Shown: piece after piece, positions 1 through 8,733 of the stretch
Layout: each line of letters starts with the position of its first letter
Numbering within the stretch: the stretch's first letter is position 1
NCBI RefSeq assembly: GCF_001908205.1
Contig: NZ_LGHL01000113.1
Location: 1 to 45,991, forward strand
Source: Bradyrhizobium sp. NAS80.1
GTDB lineage: Bacteria > Pseudomonadota > Alphaproteobacteria > Rhizobiales > Xanthobacteraceae
Length of the DNA: 45,991 nucleotides
Reading direction: 5' to 3'
Position numbers and translations under genes: made by a program
The notes under the pieces: model-generated
Told to the model about the DNA's origin: nothing
Database searches by the model: none
The model's input: the letters and a program-made list of their open reading frames with translations, nothing else

Positions 1-99
1 GTTTTCGAGCGAAGTGGATACCGGTTCGCGTAAAGAAAACGCGTCAAAACAAGAATCTAGAGCCCCGTTCCGATTCCATCGGAACGGAAATGGCTCTAG
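1..99. repeat. RIME-like dispersed palindromic repeat
   Basis: Two palindromes lie in tandem. The first is bounded by GTTTTC (1-6) and GAAAAC (35-40). The second has an outer 8-bp stem CTAGAGCC (57-64) with GGCTCTAG (92-99) and an inner perfect 10-bp stem CCGTTCCGAT (65-74) with ATCGGAACGG (78-87). The two-palindrome layout and wording match a mosaic intergenic element I know from rhizobial genomes (RIME type); this is recall, not a search. The element probably continues left of the window. It contains the TAG stop of the leftward membrane protein gene and may serve as its transcription terminator. Confidence 0.75.
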
Positions 100-2159
100 C
101 GGCCTTCGCGGACCCAGGTCGCGGCGAATGCGCCCAGCAGCAGCAGCAGGCCGATCAGGCCGGCGAAGATCGGCAGCACGCCGACGCCCTTCACGACGCT
201 GGCGTCGCGCATCCTGACGCCCATCCAGCCGTCGCCATGGAAGACGCTGGTCGAGCGCGACGGCACGATGCGCGGCAGCTCGACGCTGGAACCGTTGACC
301 ACGCGCACGGCATCGCCGCCGGTTGCCTGCGTCAGCGGCTTCAGGGTGTCGGTTGTCGAGGTGACTTCCGAAAACTCCTTCGGATTGGTCGGGCCGACAT
401 TGATCAACGCCTTCAGCGTGCCGTCGGTGGCCTGCCACAGGCCGAGCTCGTTCGCCGGCAGGCTGGCGCGCCACTCGCCGGGGTCGCCGGGGCTGAGCGT
501 CAGCTCATGCGACACGCCCGACGGCGAGGTCACGCTGACCGGCTGGACGCTGTCCGACATGGTCTGGCGCACCACCACGAGATCCTTGCCTTGCACCTGC
601 AGGCGCAGCGCTTCCTCATCGAGGTCGGGCTGCTTCATCAGCCAGTGCGACATCCTCCGCAGCAGGTCGAGATGCGGGCCGCCGCCCTCGTAGCCGCGCG
701 CCCACAGCCAGATGTGGTCGGAGAGCAGCAGCGCGACGCGGCCTTCGCCGAAGCGCGACAGGAACAGCAGCGGCTTGCCGTCCACGCCCGTCATCACGGG
801 CGGGTTGACGGCATTGCGGGTGTCGACGGTGCGGAAGAACCGGCTCCAGTGCGGCGGCTCGCTCGCGGACCCTTCCAGCCCGCGTGTGACCGGGTGACGT
901 TTGCCGATATCCGACAGATGCGCATAGAACGGCTTCTCGGTCACGCCGACGGGTTCTGCCGGCAGCACCGAATCCAGCGGCGTGCGCCAGATGCTGGTGT
1001 TGGAGGCGTAGTCGGGACCGGCCGCGACCAGCACCGCACCGCCCGAGCGCACATAGCGCGCGATGTTGTCGAAATAGGCGATCGGCAGCACGCCCTGGCG
1101 GGCGTAGCGGTCGAAGATGATCAACTGGAATTCGTTGATGTGCTGCTGGAACAGCTCGCGGGTCGGAAACGCGATCAGCGAGAGTTCGTTGATCGGCGTG
1201 CCGTCCTGCTTCTCCGGTGGACGCAGAATGGTGAAGTGAACGAGGTCGACGCTGGCGTCGGACTTCAAGAGGTTGCGCCAGGTGCGCTCGCCGGAATGCG
1301 GTTCGCCCGAGACCAGGAGCACGCGCAGCTTGTCGCGCACGCCGTCGATGGCGACTACGGCGCGGTTGTTCACCGGCGTCAGCTCTTTCTCCAGCGGCGA
1401 GGCCTCGATCTCGACGATGTTCGGGCCGGCATGCTTGATGTCGACGTCGACGCTTGCGGTCTGGCCGCTCGATAGCGTGCGTTCGTTGATGACCTCGCCG
1501 TCCCTGCGGATCGTGACCTTGGCGCGCTCGCCGGAGACGCCCTGGTCGTCGAGGCGGTAGGTGATGGTCTGGGTCTGCCCGACGATGCCGAAGCGCGGCG
1601 CCGCCGTGATCGCGATGCGGCGGTCGCGCTCGCCCTTCTGCCCGGTGATGAGCGCATGCACCGGCGCCTGGAAGCCCAGCGCTGCGACGTTGGCCGGGAT
1701 GTCGTGGACGCGGCCGTCGGTGATCAGGAATGCGCCGGCGACGCGGTCGACCGGCACATCCGACAATGCCGAGGCGAGGGCACCGAACAGTCTTGTGCCG
1801 TCGGTTTCGCCATCGGCCTGTCCAGCGTCGACGACGCGGACCTCGAGCCCCTTGATCTTCTTCAGGCTGTCGACCAGCGCTTCCTGCGCCTGCGCGGCCT
1901 CACGGGTGCGATTGCCGAAATTCTGGCTCGGACTCTTGTCGACGACGACGGCGGCGACCGAGGTGAGGGGTTCGCGGTCCTCGCGGGTGAAGGAGGGATT
2001 GGCGAGCGCCAGCAGGAACAGCGCCAGCGCGGCGACGCGCACGGCAGCACCGCGCGAACGCGCAACCAGCAGCACGATCGCGGTGACGACGATCGCGGCG
2101 AGCGCGACCCACAGGACGATCGCGGGAACAAGCGGCGTGAACGCAATGCCGTAATTCAT
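96..2159 (-). CDS. membrane protein with glutamine amidotransferase-like domain
   Basis: This 687-residue protein has two N-terminal membrane segments (about 8-33 and 38-54), a large periplasmic part and one C-terminal membrane segment (about 658-682). The start of the periplasmic part (VVVDKSPS, then a LITDGRVHD-like stretch) resembles a degraded von Willebrand A fold. The middle (about 260-480) resembles the class I glutamine amidotransferase-like domain of the COG5426 membrane proteins, without a clear catalytic triad. It is the last gene of a four-gene leftward operon, 7 bp after the DUF4159 gene. In this gene set such proteins are thought to work with a MoxR ATPase on envelope complexes, but no reaction is known. 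The TAG stop lies inside a palindromic repeat. Confidence 0.8.
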   Translation of the reverse strand: MNYGIAFTPLVPAIVLWVALAAIVVTAIVLLVARSRGAAVRVAALALFLLALANPSFTREDREPLTSVAAVVVDKSPSQNFGNRTREAAQAQEALVDSLKKIKGLEVRVVDAGQADGETDGTRLFGALASALSDVPVDRVAGAFLITDGRVHDIPANVAALGFQAPVHALITGQKGERDRRIAITAAPRFGIVGQTQTITYRLDDQGVSGERAKVTIRRDGEVINERTLSSGQTASVDVDIKHAGPNIVEIEASPLEKELTPVNNRAVVAIDGVRDKLRVLLVSGEPHSGERTWRNLLKSDASVDLVHFTILRPPEKQDGTPINELSLIAFPTRELFQQHINEFQLIIFDRYARQGVLPIAYFDNIARYVRSGGAVLVAAGPDYASNTSIWRTPLDSVLPAEPVGVTEKPFYAHLSDIGKRHPVTRGLEGSASEPPHWSRFFRTVDTRNAVNPPVMTGVDGKPLLFLSRFGEGRVALLLSDHIWLWARGYEGGGPHLDLLRRMSHWLMKQPDLDEEALRLQVQGKDLVVVRQTMSDSVQPVSVTSPSGVSHELTLSPGDPGEWRASLPANELGLWQATDGTLKALINVGPTNPKEFSEVTSTTDTLKPLTQATGGDAVRVVNGSSVELPRIVPSRSTSVFHGDGWMGVRMRDASVVKGVGVLPIFAGLIGLLLLLGAFAATWVREGR

Positions 2160-2166
2160 GTCGATC

Positions 2167-4980
2167 CTATTGGCCGAGACGTTCGATCAGGGCCGGTGCG
2201 TGCACCTGGTCGGCCTTGTAGTTTCCGGTCAGCGTGTACATCACGATGTTGGCGCCGGCACGGTAGGCGAACTCGCGCTGGCGGGTGTCGCCGCTGGTCA
2301 CCGGCAGCATGTACTGACCGTCGGGTCGCACGGCCCAGGCGCCGGCAAGATCGTTCGAGCTGATGATGATCGGGGAGACGCCATCGCCGCCGCGCGCCGG
2401 CCGCTGTGCGCTGTCGTCGTCCTCGTCACGCGGCAAGGTCTCGACCCAGGTCTGGCCGGTGTTGAAGCGGCCGGGAAAGTCGCGCAGCAGGTAGAAGGTC
2501 TTTGTCAGCACGTGTTCGCGCGGCACCGGCTCGAGCTCGGGAACGTCGAGCGAGGACAGAATTTCGCGCAAGGCCTGCATGCCCGGCGTCTGCGAGGCGC
2601 CGTTCTCGCCGGGCGGCGCTTCGACCGCGTCGCGGGTGTCGAATAGCACGGTGCCGCCCTGCTTCATGTAGGCGTCGATCTTGTTGATGGCGTCCTGCGG
2701 TGGCTTGGGCGCGCCGGGCACGATCGGCCAGTAGATCAGCGGGAAGAAGGCGAGCTCGTCGCGCGCGGGATCGATGCCGACGGGATCGCCGGCTTCCAGC
2801 GCGGTGCGCTGCGCCAGGAACAGCGTCAGTCCGCTCATGCCGGCCTTGACGATGGAATCGACGTCTGCATTGCCGGTGATGACATAGGCGAGGCGGGTCT
2901 GCGACGTCGCCTTCATCGCGAAATCGTCCGCGGCGCTGTCGGCGCGCGAGGGCGTCGGCGAAAGCGGCGCGAGGCCTGCGAGCACGACGGCGAGGACGAT
3001 CATTGCGGGCGCGGCGCGACGGCGCAGCAGCGCGGCGATTCCGCCGCCGAGCAGCGCGACGATGATGGCGTCGACCAAGAACAGCGCGAGCGCCGTCGAC
3101 AGCAGCCAGCCGCGCAGATCGCGTGGTTCGGCATTGGTGTAGGTCGCATGCCGGGCGCGCAGGCTCGCGGTGTTCAGTGCAGCGATGCGGTCAGCGGCGG
3201 CGAGCGTATTCACGGCAAGCGGTCCTTCAGCCGGGCCATAGAAGCCCGGCGGATGATCGGGGGTGGCGCGGTCGCGATAATCCGCGGGCAGCGGCTTTGC
3301 GGTGGCCGGCGGCGGGCCAAAGGCGCCGAAGCCGTCGAGGATGTGCAGCGGCGCCACCGTCTCGGCGGTCGCCTCACCGGCAACCCCGGCGCCGGGCTTG
3401 GCGGTGTAGCCGGACATGTCGACGACGCGCCGGAGCATTTCGACGAAGGTGCCCGACATCGGCAAGTCCGACCAGCGCATGTCGGCGCTGACGTGGAACA
3501 GGCTGACCAGGCCCTTGCCGCGATGCTCGCCGGTCACCAGCGGCGTGCCGTCTTCCAGCGATGCCCAGCTCTTGGTGGCGAGCACCGCGTCGGGCTCGGC
3601 CAGGACCTGCCGGCTCACGGTGACATCCTTGGGGACAGCGACGCCGGCAAACGGACCGTCGGCGGCGAAGGCGGCGAGATGCTGCGGCTTCTCCCAGGTC
3701 AGGCTGCCGCCGAGCGTGCGGCCGCCCTTGCGAAGCTTGACCGGCACGAGATCGTCTTCGGCCTGTGCCAGGCGGGGGCCGGCGAACCGCACCAGCACGC
3801 CGCCCTGGTCGATCCAGGCGTTGAGACGCTCGCGCAGCTCGGGCGCGATGGTGCCGACATCGGCAAGGATGATCATCGGCAGCTTCTGGTCGAGGAACTG
3901 GGTGATGCCCTGCTGCGGCGCCCCCTTGTCGGCGAGCCGCACATCGGCGAACGGCGCAAGCGCGCGGGTGAGATAGAAGGTCGGCGCCAGCAGCGGCTGC
4001 GCGGTCTCGCTGGTCGAGCCCGAGACGATGCCGATGGCGCGGCGGCGCCAGCGCTTGTCGAGCAGCTGCACCGCGCCGGCGGAGCGCTCGCCGCTGATCT
4101 CGAGCCGCGTGATGTCGTTGCGCAGCTCGACCGGCAGATCGAACGATGCTTCGGTTTCCTTGTCCTGCGGGCCGAACGAAAAACGCGCCTCTCCGATCGG
4201 CGACGCCTTCTGGTCCAGCGCGCGCACGGTGCCGACAGCAATGCCGCTGTCGGTGCGCAGCACCTTCACCGTCATCTTTGCGGCGGCGTTCTCGGCCGCG
4301 ACGAGTGCCAGCGGAGAGGAGGTGCCGCCTTCGAATACCGTCAGGCTCCGGTCGCCGATGGTCTTGCCGAGGGCCTGCACGAATTCCTCGCCGCGGCCGG
4401 TGTCGACGCCGTCCGACAGCCAGGCGATCTCGCAATCGCCGGTCGCTTTCAGGAAACGGTCGACCGCGGCGAGGGTTTCGACGCGCTCGATCGAATAGGG
4501 CTTTGGTGCGAGCTGCCGCAGCGCCACGCGCGCGGCGCCCGCCGGCATCAGGGTGATGTCGCGGTTGGGCTCGGACAGCGGCACCAGCGCGATCGCGCGG
4601 CGGTCGTTCTCGGCGTTGGCGATCAGCTCGTCGGCAGCCCTGATCCTGACGTCCCAGTTCGATGCGGCGCTCCAGCCGTCGTCGAACATGATCATCAGTG
4701 GCGCCTTGCTGCCGGCAAGCCCCGTCTGCGGATTCCAGATCGGGCCGGCGGCGGCGAAGATCACCAGCGCCGCGGCGAGCAGGCGCAATGCGGTCAGCCA
4801 CCACGGCGTCCGCGAGGGCGTCTCTTCCCTTGGTGCGATGTCGAACAGCAGGCGCGTCGGCGGAAATTCGATCCGGCGCGGCCGCGGCGGCATCACGCGG
4901 AGCAGCCACCACAGCACGGGGAGGCTGACGAGGCCAATCAGCAGCAGGGGTTCGGTGAAGGCGAGCGGCAATCCCATCAT
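2167..4980 (-). CDS. BatA-like / DUF4159 membrane protein
   Basis: The 937-residue protein opens with a BatA-type N-terminal region: a membrane segment near 10-28, the basic stretch PPRPRRIEFPPTRLLFD, and a second segment near 62-82. A long periplasmic region follows, then two membrane segments around 630-675. The last ~240 residues form the DUF4159 domain (YVITGNADVD, later YMKQGGTVLFDTRD), a GATase-like fold. The start overlaps the stop of the DUF58 gene by 4 bp, so the genes are probably translationally coupled. The MoxR-DUF58-BatA/DUF4159 order is conserved in Rhizobiales. The fold assignment is from family knowledge and the biochemical role is unknown. Confidence 0.88.
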   Translation of the reverse strand: MMGLPLAFTEPLLLIGLVSLPVLWWLLRVMPPRPRRIEFPPTRLLFDIAPREETPSRTPWWLTALRLLAAALVIFAAAGPIWNPQTGLAGSKAPLMIMFDDGWSAASNWDVRIRAADELIANAENDRRAIALVPLSEPNRDITLMPAGAARVALRQLAPKPYSIERVETLAAVDRFLKATGDCEIAWLSDGVDTGRGEEFVQALGKTIGDRSLTVFEGGTSSPLALVAAENAAAKMTVKVLRTDSGIAVGTVRALDQKASPIGEARFSFGPQDKETEASFDLPVELRNDITRLEISGERSAGAVQLLDKRWRRRAIGIVSGSTSETAQPLLAPTFYLTRALAPFADVRLADKGAPQQGITQFLDQKLPMIILADVGTIAPELRERLNAWIDQGGVLVRFAGPRLAQAEDDLVPVKLRKGGRTLGGSLTWEKPQHLAAFAADGPFAGVAVPKDVTVSRQVLAEPDAVLATKSWASLEDGTPLVTGEHRGKGLVSLFHVSADMRWSDLPMSGTFVEMLRRVVDMSGYTAKPGAGVAGEATAETVAPLHILDGFGAFGPPPATAKPLPADYRDRATPDHPPGFYGPAEGPLAVNTLAAADRIAALNTASLRARHATYTNAEPRDLRGWLLSTALALFLVDAIIVALLGGGIAALLRRRAAPAMIVLAVVLAGLAPLSPTPSRADSAADDFAMKATSQTRLAYVITGNADVDSIVKAGMSGLTLFLAQRTALEAGDPVGIDPARDELAFFPLIYWPIVPGAPKPPQDAINKIDAYMKQGGTVLFDTRDAVEAPPGENGASQTPGMQALREILSSLDVPELEPVPREHVLTKTFYLLRDFPGRFNTGQTWVETLPRDEDDDSAQRPARGGDGVSPIIISSNDLAGAWAVRPDGQYMLPVTSGDTRQREFAYRAGANIVMYTLTGNYKADQVHAPALIERLGQ

Positions 4981-5924
4981 GCTGCCGGCCCCGCCTTGAT
5001 CGTCGTGGTGCGGGCGCCCGACTTGCTCACCTGCATGCCGGCATGCAGGAACAGCAGCAGCTCCGCGGCGGAGCGGTCGGTCGAATGGGTCGTGAACAGC
5101 CAGTCGAGCCTGGAGGTCTCGGCGCGGATCTGCTCACGGTGCAGCGCGAGCCGCGCCGTGTAATCCTGCGCCCAGCTTTCGGCGCGGCCGGCGGTGATCA
5201 CGCCGAACCCTTCCGGCTCGACGAACTCGACGCGGCCGGAATAGGGAAACGTCTCTTCGGCGGGATCGACGATCTGCACCATTGTGCCATGCGCGCCGGA
5301 GCCGGACAGGCCCGCGAGCGTCGCCGTGATCTCCGCGATCGGCGACCAGAAATCCGACAGCACGATCGTCTCGGCGAGCGCCGAGGGCACGAAGGACGGC
5401 GGCAGGCTCTGCCGCTCGGCATCGTCATGCAGCATCGCCTGCGCCATTTTGTCGATGACGCTGCGGCTCGCGGTCGGCGCCATCAGTCCGGGGACGCCGA
5501 CGCGTTCGCCGCCCGCCACCAGCAATTCGGCCAGCGCGAAGGCGACGATCAGCGTACGTTCGAGCTTGGATTCGCGCGCGGTTTTCGAAGCGAAGGCCAT
5601 CGAGGGCGATCGGTCGGGCCAGATCCAGACCGTGTGCGCGGCCTCCCATTCTTGCTCGCGGACATAGAGATGGTCGTCGCGCGCCGAGCGGCGCCAGTCG
5701 ACGTTCTGCGACGGCTCGCCCGAGACGAAGCGGCGGTACTGCCAGAAACTTTCGCCGGAGCCGGCGCGGCGCCGGCCATGCAGACCGTGAATGACGTTGG
5801 CGGCGATGCGGCGGGCCTCGAGCACCAGGCGCGGCAACGAAGCGGCGAGCGTACGGCTTTCGCCATCGGCACGTCGTATCGCAATGGTCTCCTTTGCTGC
5901 GTGCCCGTTCTCTACGGCCATCAA
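4977..5924 (-). CDS. DUF58 domain-containing protein
   Basis: This is a 315-residue soluble protein. The DUF58 signature is clear: VDWRRSARDDHLYVREQEWE (about 90-110), followed by a vWA-like strand with IWPDRSPSM carrying a D-x-S-x-S type metal site. DUF58 proteins are the usual partners of MoxR ATPases and are thought to link the ATPase to membrane vWA proteins. The ATG overlaps the MoxR stop by 4 bp and the gene's own stop overlaps the next start by 4 bp, which fixes both ends. Family assignment is secure; the client in this organism is unknown. Confidence 0.92.
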   Translation of the reverse strand: MMAVENGHAAKETIAIRRADGESRTLAASLPRLVLEARRIAANVIHGLHGRRRAGSGESFWQYRRFVSGEPSQNVDWRRSARDDHLYVREQEWEAAHTVWIWPDRSPSMAFASKTARESKLERTLIVAFALAELLVAGGERVGVPGLMAPTASRSVIDKMAQAMLHDDAERQSLPPSFVPSALAETIVLSDFWSPIAEITATLAGLSGSGAHGTMVQIVDPAEETFPYSGRVEFVEPEGFGVITAGRAESWAQDYTARLALHREQIRAETSRLDWLFTTHSTDRSAAELLLFLHAGMQVSKSGARTTTIKAGPAA

Positions 5925-6919
5925 CCGATCCGTGTCTTCAACTGCCGGATCACGTCCGGAATCGTGCGGCCTTCGGCGCGTGCCTGGAAGGTCAGCGCCA
6001 TGCGATGCTTCAGCACTGGTTCGGCGAGGTCGAGCACGTCGTCGATCGAGGGCGCCAGGCGTCCGTCGATCAGCGCGCGTGCGCGCACCGCGAGCATCAG
6101 GGATTGGCTGGCGCGCGGGCCCGGGCCCCAGGCGATGAACTTGCCGGCTTCGCCGCTCTCCGGGCCCGGACGGGCCGAACGCACCAGCGACAGGATTGCC
6201 TCAACCACGGAATCGCCGACCGGCAGGCGGCGGACCAGCCGCTGCGCAGTGATCAGAGCATCCGCCGACATCGATCCCTGGGCCAGCGTCTCCTCGGCAC
6301 CGGTGGTCTCGAACAGAATGCGGCGCTCGGCGTCGCGATCGGGATAGTCGACGTCAATCTCCATCAGGAAGCGGTCGAGCTGCGCTTCGGGTAGCGGATA
6401 GGTGCCTTCCTGCTCCAGCGGGTTCTGGGTCGCGAGCACGTGGAACGGCTTTGGCAGATCGTGGCGCGCGCCGGCAACGGTGATGTGCTGCTCCTGCATC
6501 GCCTGGAGCAGAGCCGACTGCGTGCGCGGGCTGGCGCGGTTGATCTCGTCGGCCATCAGCAGCTGCGCGAACACAGGACCGGCGATGAAGCGGAAGGCAC
6601 GCCTGCCCGCGGTGCTCTCGTCGAGCACTTCGGCGCCGAGAATGTCTGACGGCATCAGGTCGGGCGTGAACTGGATGCGCTTGGCATCCAGGCCGAGCGT
6701 GACGCCGAGCGTCTCGACCAGCTTGGTCTTGGCGAGGCCCGGCACACCGATCAGGAGCGCATGGCCGCCGGAGAGGATGGTGACCAGCGTGTTCTCGATC
6801 ACGCGGTCCTGGCCGAAGATGACGGACGCGATCGCGTCCTTCGCCGCGCGAACCTGGCTCGACACCTGCTCGGCCGAACGGACGATCCCGTCCTCGAGTT
6901 TCTCGACACTCTCCGCCAT
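5921..6919 (-). CDS. MoxR family AAA+ ATPase
   Basis: The 332-residue protein carries Walker A GVPGLAKT (58-65) and Walker B LLMADEIN (Asp124-Glu125), followed by the NRASPRTQSALLQAMQE segment typical of MoxR proteins and a C-terminal lid domain. MoxR ATPases act as chaperones for maturation of metal- or vWA-containing complexes. It is the first gene of the four-gene leftward operon. The ATG has AAGGAG 6-7 bp upstream. The next gene's start overlaps its stop by 4 bp. The family is certain; the substrate is not visible in the sequence. Confidence 0.95.
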   Translation of the reverse strand: MAESVEKLEDGIVRSAEQVSSQVRAAKDAIASVIFGQDRVIENTLVTILSGGHALLIGVPGLAKTKLVETLGVTLGLDAKRIQFTPDLMPSDILGAEVLDESTAGRRAFRFIAGPVFAQLLMADEINRASPRTQSALLQAMQEQHITVAGARHDLPKPFHVLATQNPLEQEGTYPLPEAQLDRFLMEIDVDYPDRDAERRILFETTGAEETLAQGSMSADALITAQRLVRRLPVGDSVVEAILSLVRSARPGPESGEAGKFIAWGPGPRASQSLMLAVRARALIDGRLAPSIDDVLDLAEPVLKHRMALTFQARAEGRTIPDVIRQLKTRIG

Positions 6920-7182
6920 CCGTTAGCTCCTTCAGCCTGCCACGCGGCTTGCTTGCGTCGTCACGCCATCACGTCGCCAAGTCAACACATAGGCCCTATG
7001 CTAGACTTGCACGAAGGCCATGTATTCGTTGAATTAAACTATCCCCACCTTATCGGCTTCGGGTTATGTACGGCATCACGAAGTGGCGACCTCCATACCG
7101 GACTTTTCCGGGGTGGAACCGTACACCAGACTACAACGTAGACCTGCACCAACCGTGCCAAAGGACAAAGTCAGGGCAAACC
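6920..7182. promoter_or_regulatory. divergent intergenic region between the MoxR operon and the DUF1285 operon
   Basis: This 263-bp region separates two diverging operons and must hold both promoters. A TTGACT-like -35 for the leftward operon can be read at 6980-6985 on the minus strand, but no convincing -10 follows. On the plus strand TATGCT lies near 6998-7003. Neither is strong enough to assign with confidence, and I see no clear operator palindrome. Confidence 0.35.
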
Positions 7183-7794
7183 ATGGCGAACCAAGGGCAG
7201 AGCGCCGATCGAGGTCTTGAGGGACTGACCGCCGCCGCCAAAAGTGCAGCCAATGCCGAAGGCGCCAGGAAAGGGCTGCCTCCGGTGCATTTGTGGAATC
7301 CGCCATTTTGCGGAGATCTCGACATCCGAATCGCCTCCGACGGTACTTGGTTCTACATGGGCACGCCAATCGGCCGTCACGCCTTGGTCCGCCTGTTCTC
7401 GACCATCCTGAAGCGCGAGGGCGACAAGCACTTCCTCGTCACGCCTGTGGAGAAGGTCGGCATTCGTGTCGACGACGCGCCCTTCATGGCGGTCGAGATG
7501 CTGAAGGACGGCGAGGACAACCATCGCGTGCTGCGCTTCCGCACCAATGTCGACGACTGGGTCACCTGCGATGCCGCGCACCGGCTCCGTTTCGAGCAGG
7601 CAAAGGACGGCGGACTGACGCCGTATCTGCATGTCCGGGCCGATCTCTGGGCCAAGGTCACCCGCGCGCTCTACTACGATCTGGTTGACATGGGTGAGGA
7701 GCGGATGGTCGATGGCCAGCCGATGTTCGGCGTCGAGTCGGCCGGCGAATTCTTCGCCATGGCCGATGCAGAGCAGGTGAGGGCCGCGCTTTGA
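7183..7794 (+). CDS. DUF1285 domain-containing protein
   Basis: The 203-residue protein matches the DUF1285 family: LWNPPFCGDLDIRIASDGTW near residue 40 and a C-terminal two-subdomain fold with GLTPYLHVRADLWAKVTRA. No enzymatic function is established for the family. I chose the ATG at 7183 because homology starts soon after it; the open frame extends 39 codons upstream through low-similarity sequence. The stop overlaps the TTG start of the Nudix gene by 4 bp. DUF1285, Nudix, DUF6111 and cca form a block common in Rhizobiales, suggesting a single transcript. Confidence 0.87.
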   Translation: MANQGQSADRGLEGLTAAAKSAANAEGARKGLPPVHLWNPPFCGDLDIRIASDGTWFYMGTPIGRHALVRLFSTILKREGDKHFLVTPVEKVGIRVDDAPFMAVEMLKDGEDNHRVLRFRTNVDDWVTCDAAHRLRFEQAKDGGLTPYLHVRADLWAKVTRALYYDLVDMGEERMVDGQPMFGVESAGEFFAMADAEQVRAAL

Positions 7795-8444
7795 ACAAGC
7801 CTATCGTGAAAAGCGATCCCGTCGCGGTCGGCCCGGCCGATTTCTTCGCCCGCTCCAGGGCGAGGCTTGGCTTCGCCGTTCCGCCCGGCCTGTTTGATCC
7901 GAACATCATACCGGCCTCGGGCGATCCCGGCACCGACAAGATGCTCGAGATCGTCGCGCGCGAGCAGCCTGTGCGGCCGGCTGCGGTCCTGATCGCGGTG
8001 GTCGACCGTCCCGAGCCGACCATCCTGCTGACGCAGCGCTCGGCGCATCTCAACGACCATGCCGGCCAGATCGCCTTTCCCGGCGGCAAGATCGAGGCGA
8101 CCGACTCCTCGCCGCTGGATGCGGCGCTGCGCGAGGCCGAGGAGGAAGTCGGGCTGTTGCGCAACTTCGTCGAGCCGATCGGCTATCTCGATCTCTACGG
8201 CACCGCCTTCGGCTTTCGCATCCTGCCGACGCTCGCCAAGGTTCGGCCCGGCTTCGAGCTCACGATCAACCACTCCGAGGTTGATGATGCCTTCGAGGTG
8301 CCGCTATCCTTCCTGATGAACCCGGCCAACCACCAGTTGCACAGCAAGGAATTCCGCGGCATGGAGCGGTTCTACTATGCGATGCCGTTCGCGGAGCGCT
8401 ACATCTGGGGGGGCGACGGCCGGAATGCTGCGCGTGCTTTATGA
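7791..8444 (+). CDS. Nudix hydrolase, probable CoA pyrophosphatase (NudL type)
   Basis: The 217-residue protein has the Nudix box (from GGK at about 98, then REAEEEVGL at 114-122). It is preceded by LLTQRSAHLNDHAGQIAFPG (about 79-97), the extra motif of the CoA-pyrophosphatase subgroup (NudL/UPF0035). Members cleave CoA to 3',5'-ADP and 4'-phosphopantetheine with Mg2+ or Mn2+. The start is TTG inside a TTGA overlap with the preceding stop; no ATG occurs early enough to give a complete domain. Substrate is inferred from the subgroup motif only. Confidence 0.9.
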   Translation: MNKPIVKSDPVAVGPADFFARSRARLGFAVPPGLFDPNIIPASGDPGTDKMLEIVAREQPVRPAAVLIAVVDRPEPTILLTQRSAHLNDHAGQIAFPGGKIEATDSSPLDAALREAEEEVGLLRNFVEPIGYLDLYGTAFGFRILPTLAKVRPGFELTINHSEVDDAFEVPLSFLMNPANHQLHSKEFRGMERFYYAMPFAERYIWGGDGRNAARAL

Positions 8445-8459
8445 GCGGATCTATTCATC

Positions 8460-8723
8460 ATGATCCGGCCGGTTCTGACCGAGATCGGAATCTTCCTCAT
8501 CCCCTTTGCCGTCTATGCGCTATTCCTGGCCGCCAGCCGTTCCGGCCTGTTCGCGCGAACCTCTTGGCCGATCTACGTCGTCGCTCGCCTCGTTCTGGCT
8601 GCGCTTGTTCTGGTGATCGCGGGCCTGATCGGGTTCGCGCATTTCTCCGGAGCTGCGCCGGATTCGACCTACGTTCCCGCCCATATCGAGAACGGCAAGC
8701 TCGTACCGGGCGTGGAAAAATAG
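8460..8723 (+). CDS. DUF6111 family small membrane protein
   Basis: This is an 87-residue protein with two hydrophobic segments (about 7-26 and 40-60) and a short polar tail with the motif AHIENGKLVPG. It matches the DUF6111 family found in Rhizobiales between a Nudix gene and cca. No function is known. It lies 15 bp after the Nudix stop and 10 bp before the cca start, so it is almost certainly co-transcribed with both. Confidence 0.83.
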   Translation: MIRPVLTEIGIFLIPFAVYALFLAASRSGLFARTSWPIYVVARLVLAALVLVIAGLIGFAHFSGAAPDSTYVPAHIENGKLVPGVEK

Positions 8724-8733
8724 GGGACGGACG

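Noticed and set aside
3148..5163. Long plus-strand open frame across the DUF4159 gene
   Set aside because: Shadow of the leftward gene. The opposite strand has membrane segments and operon overlaps.
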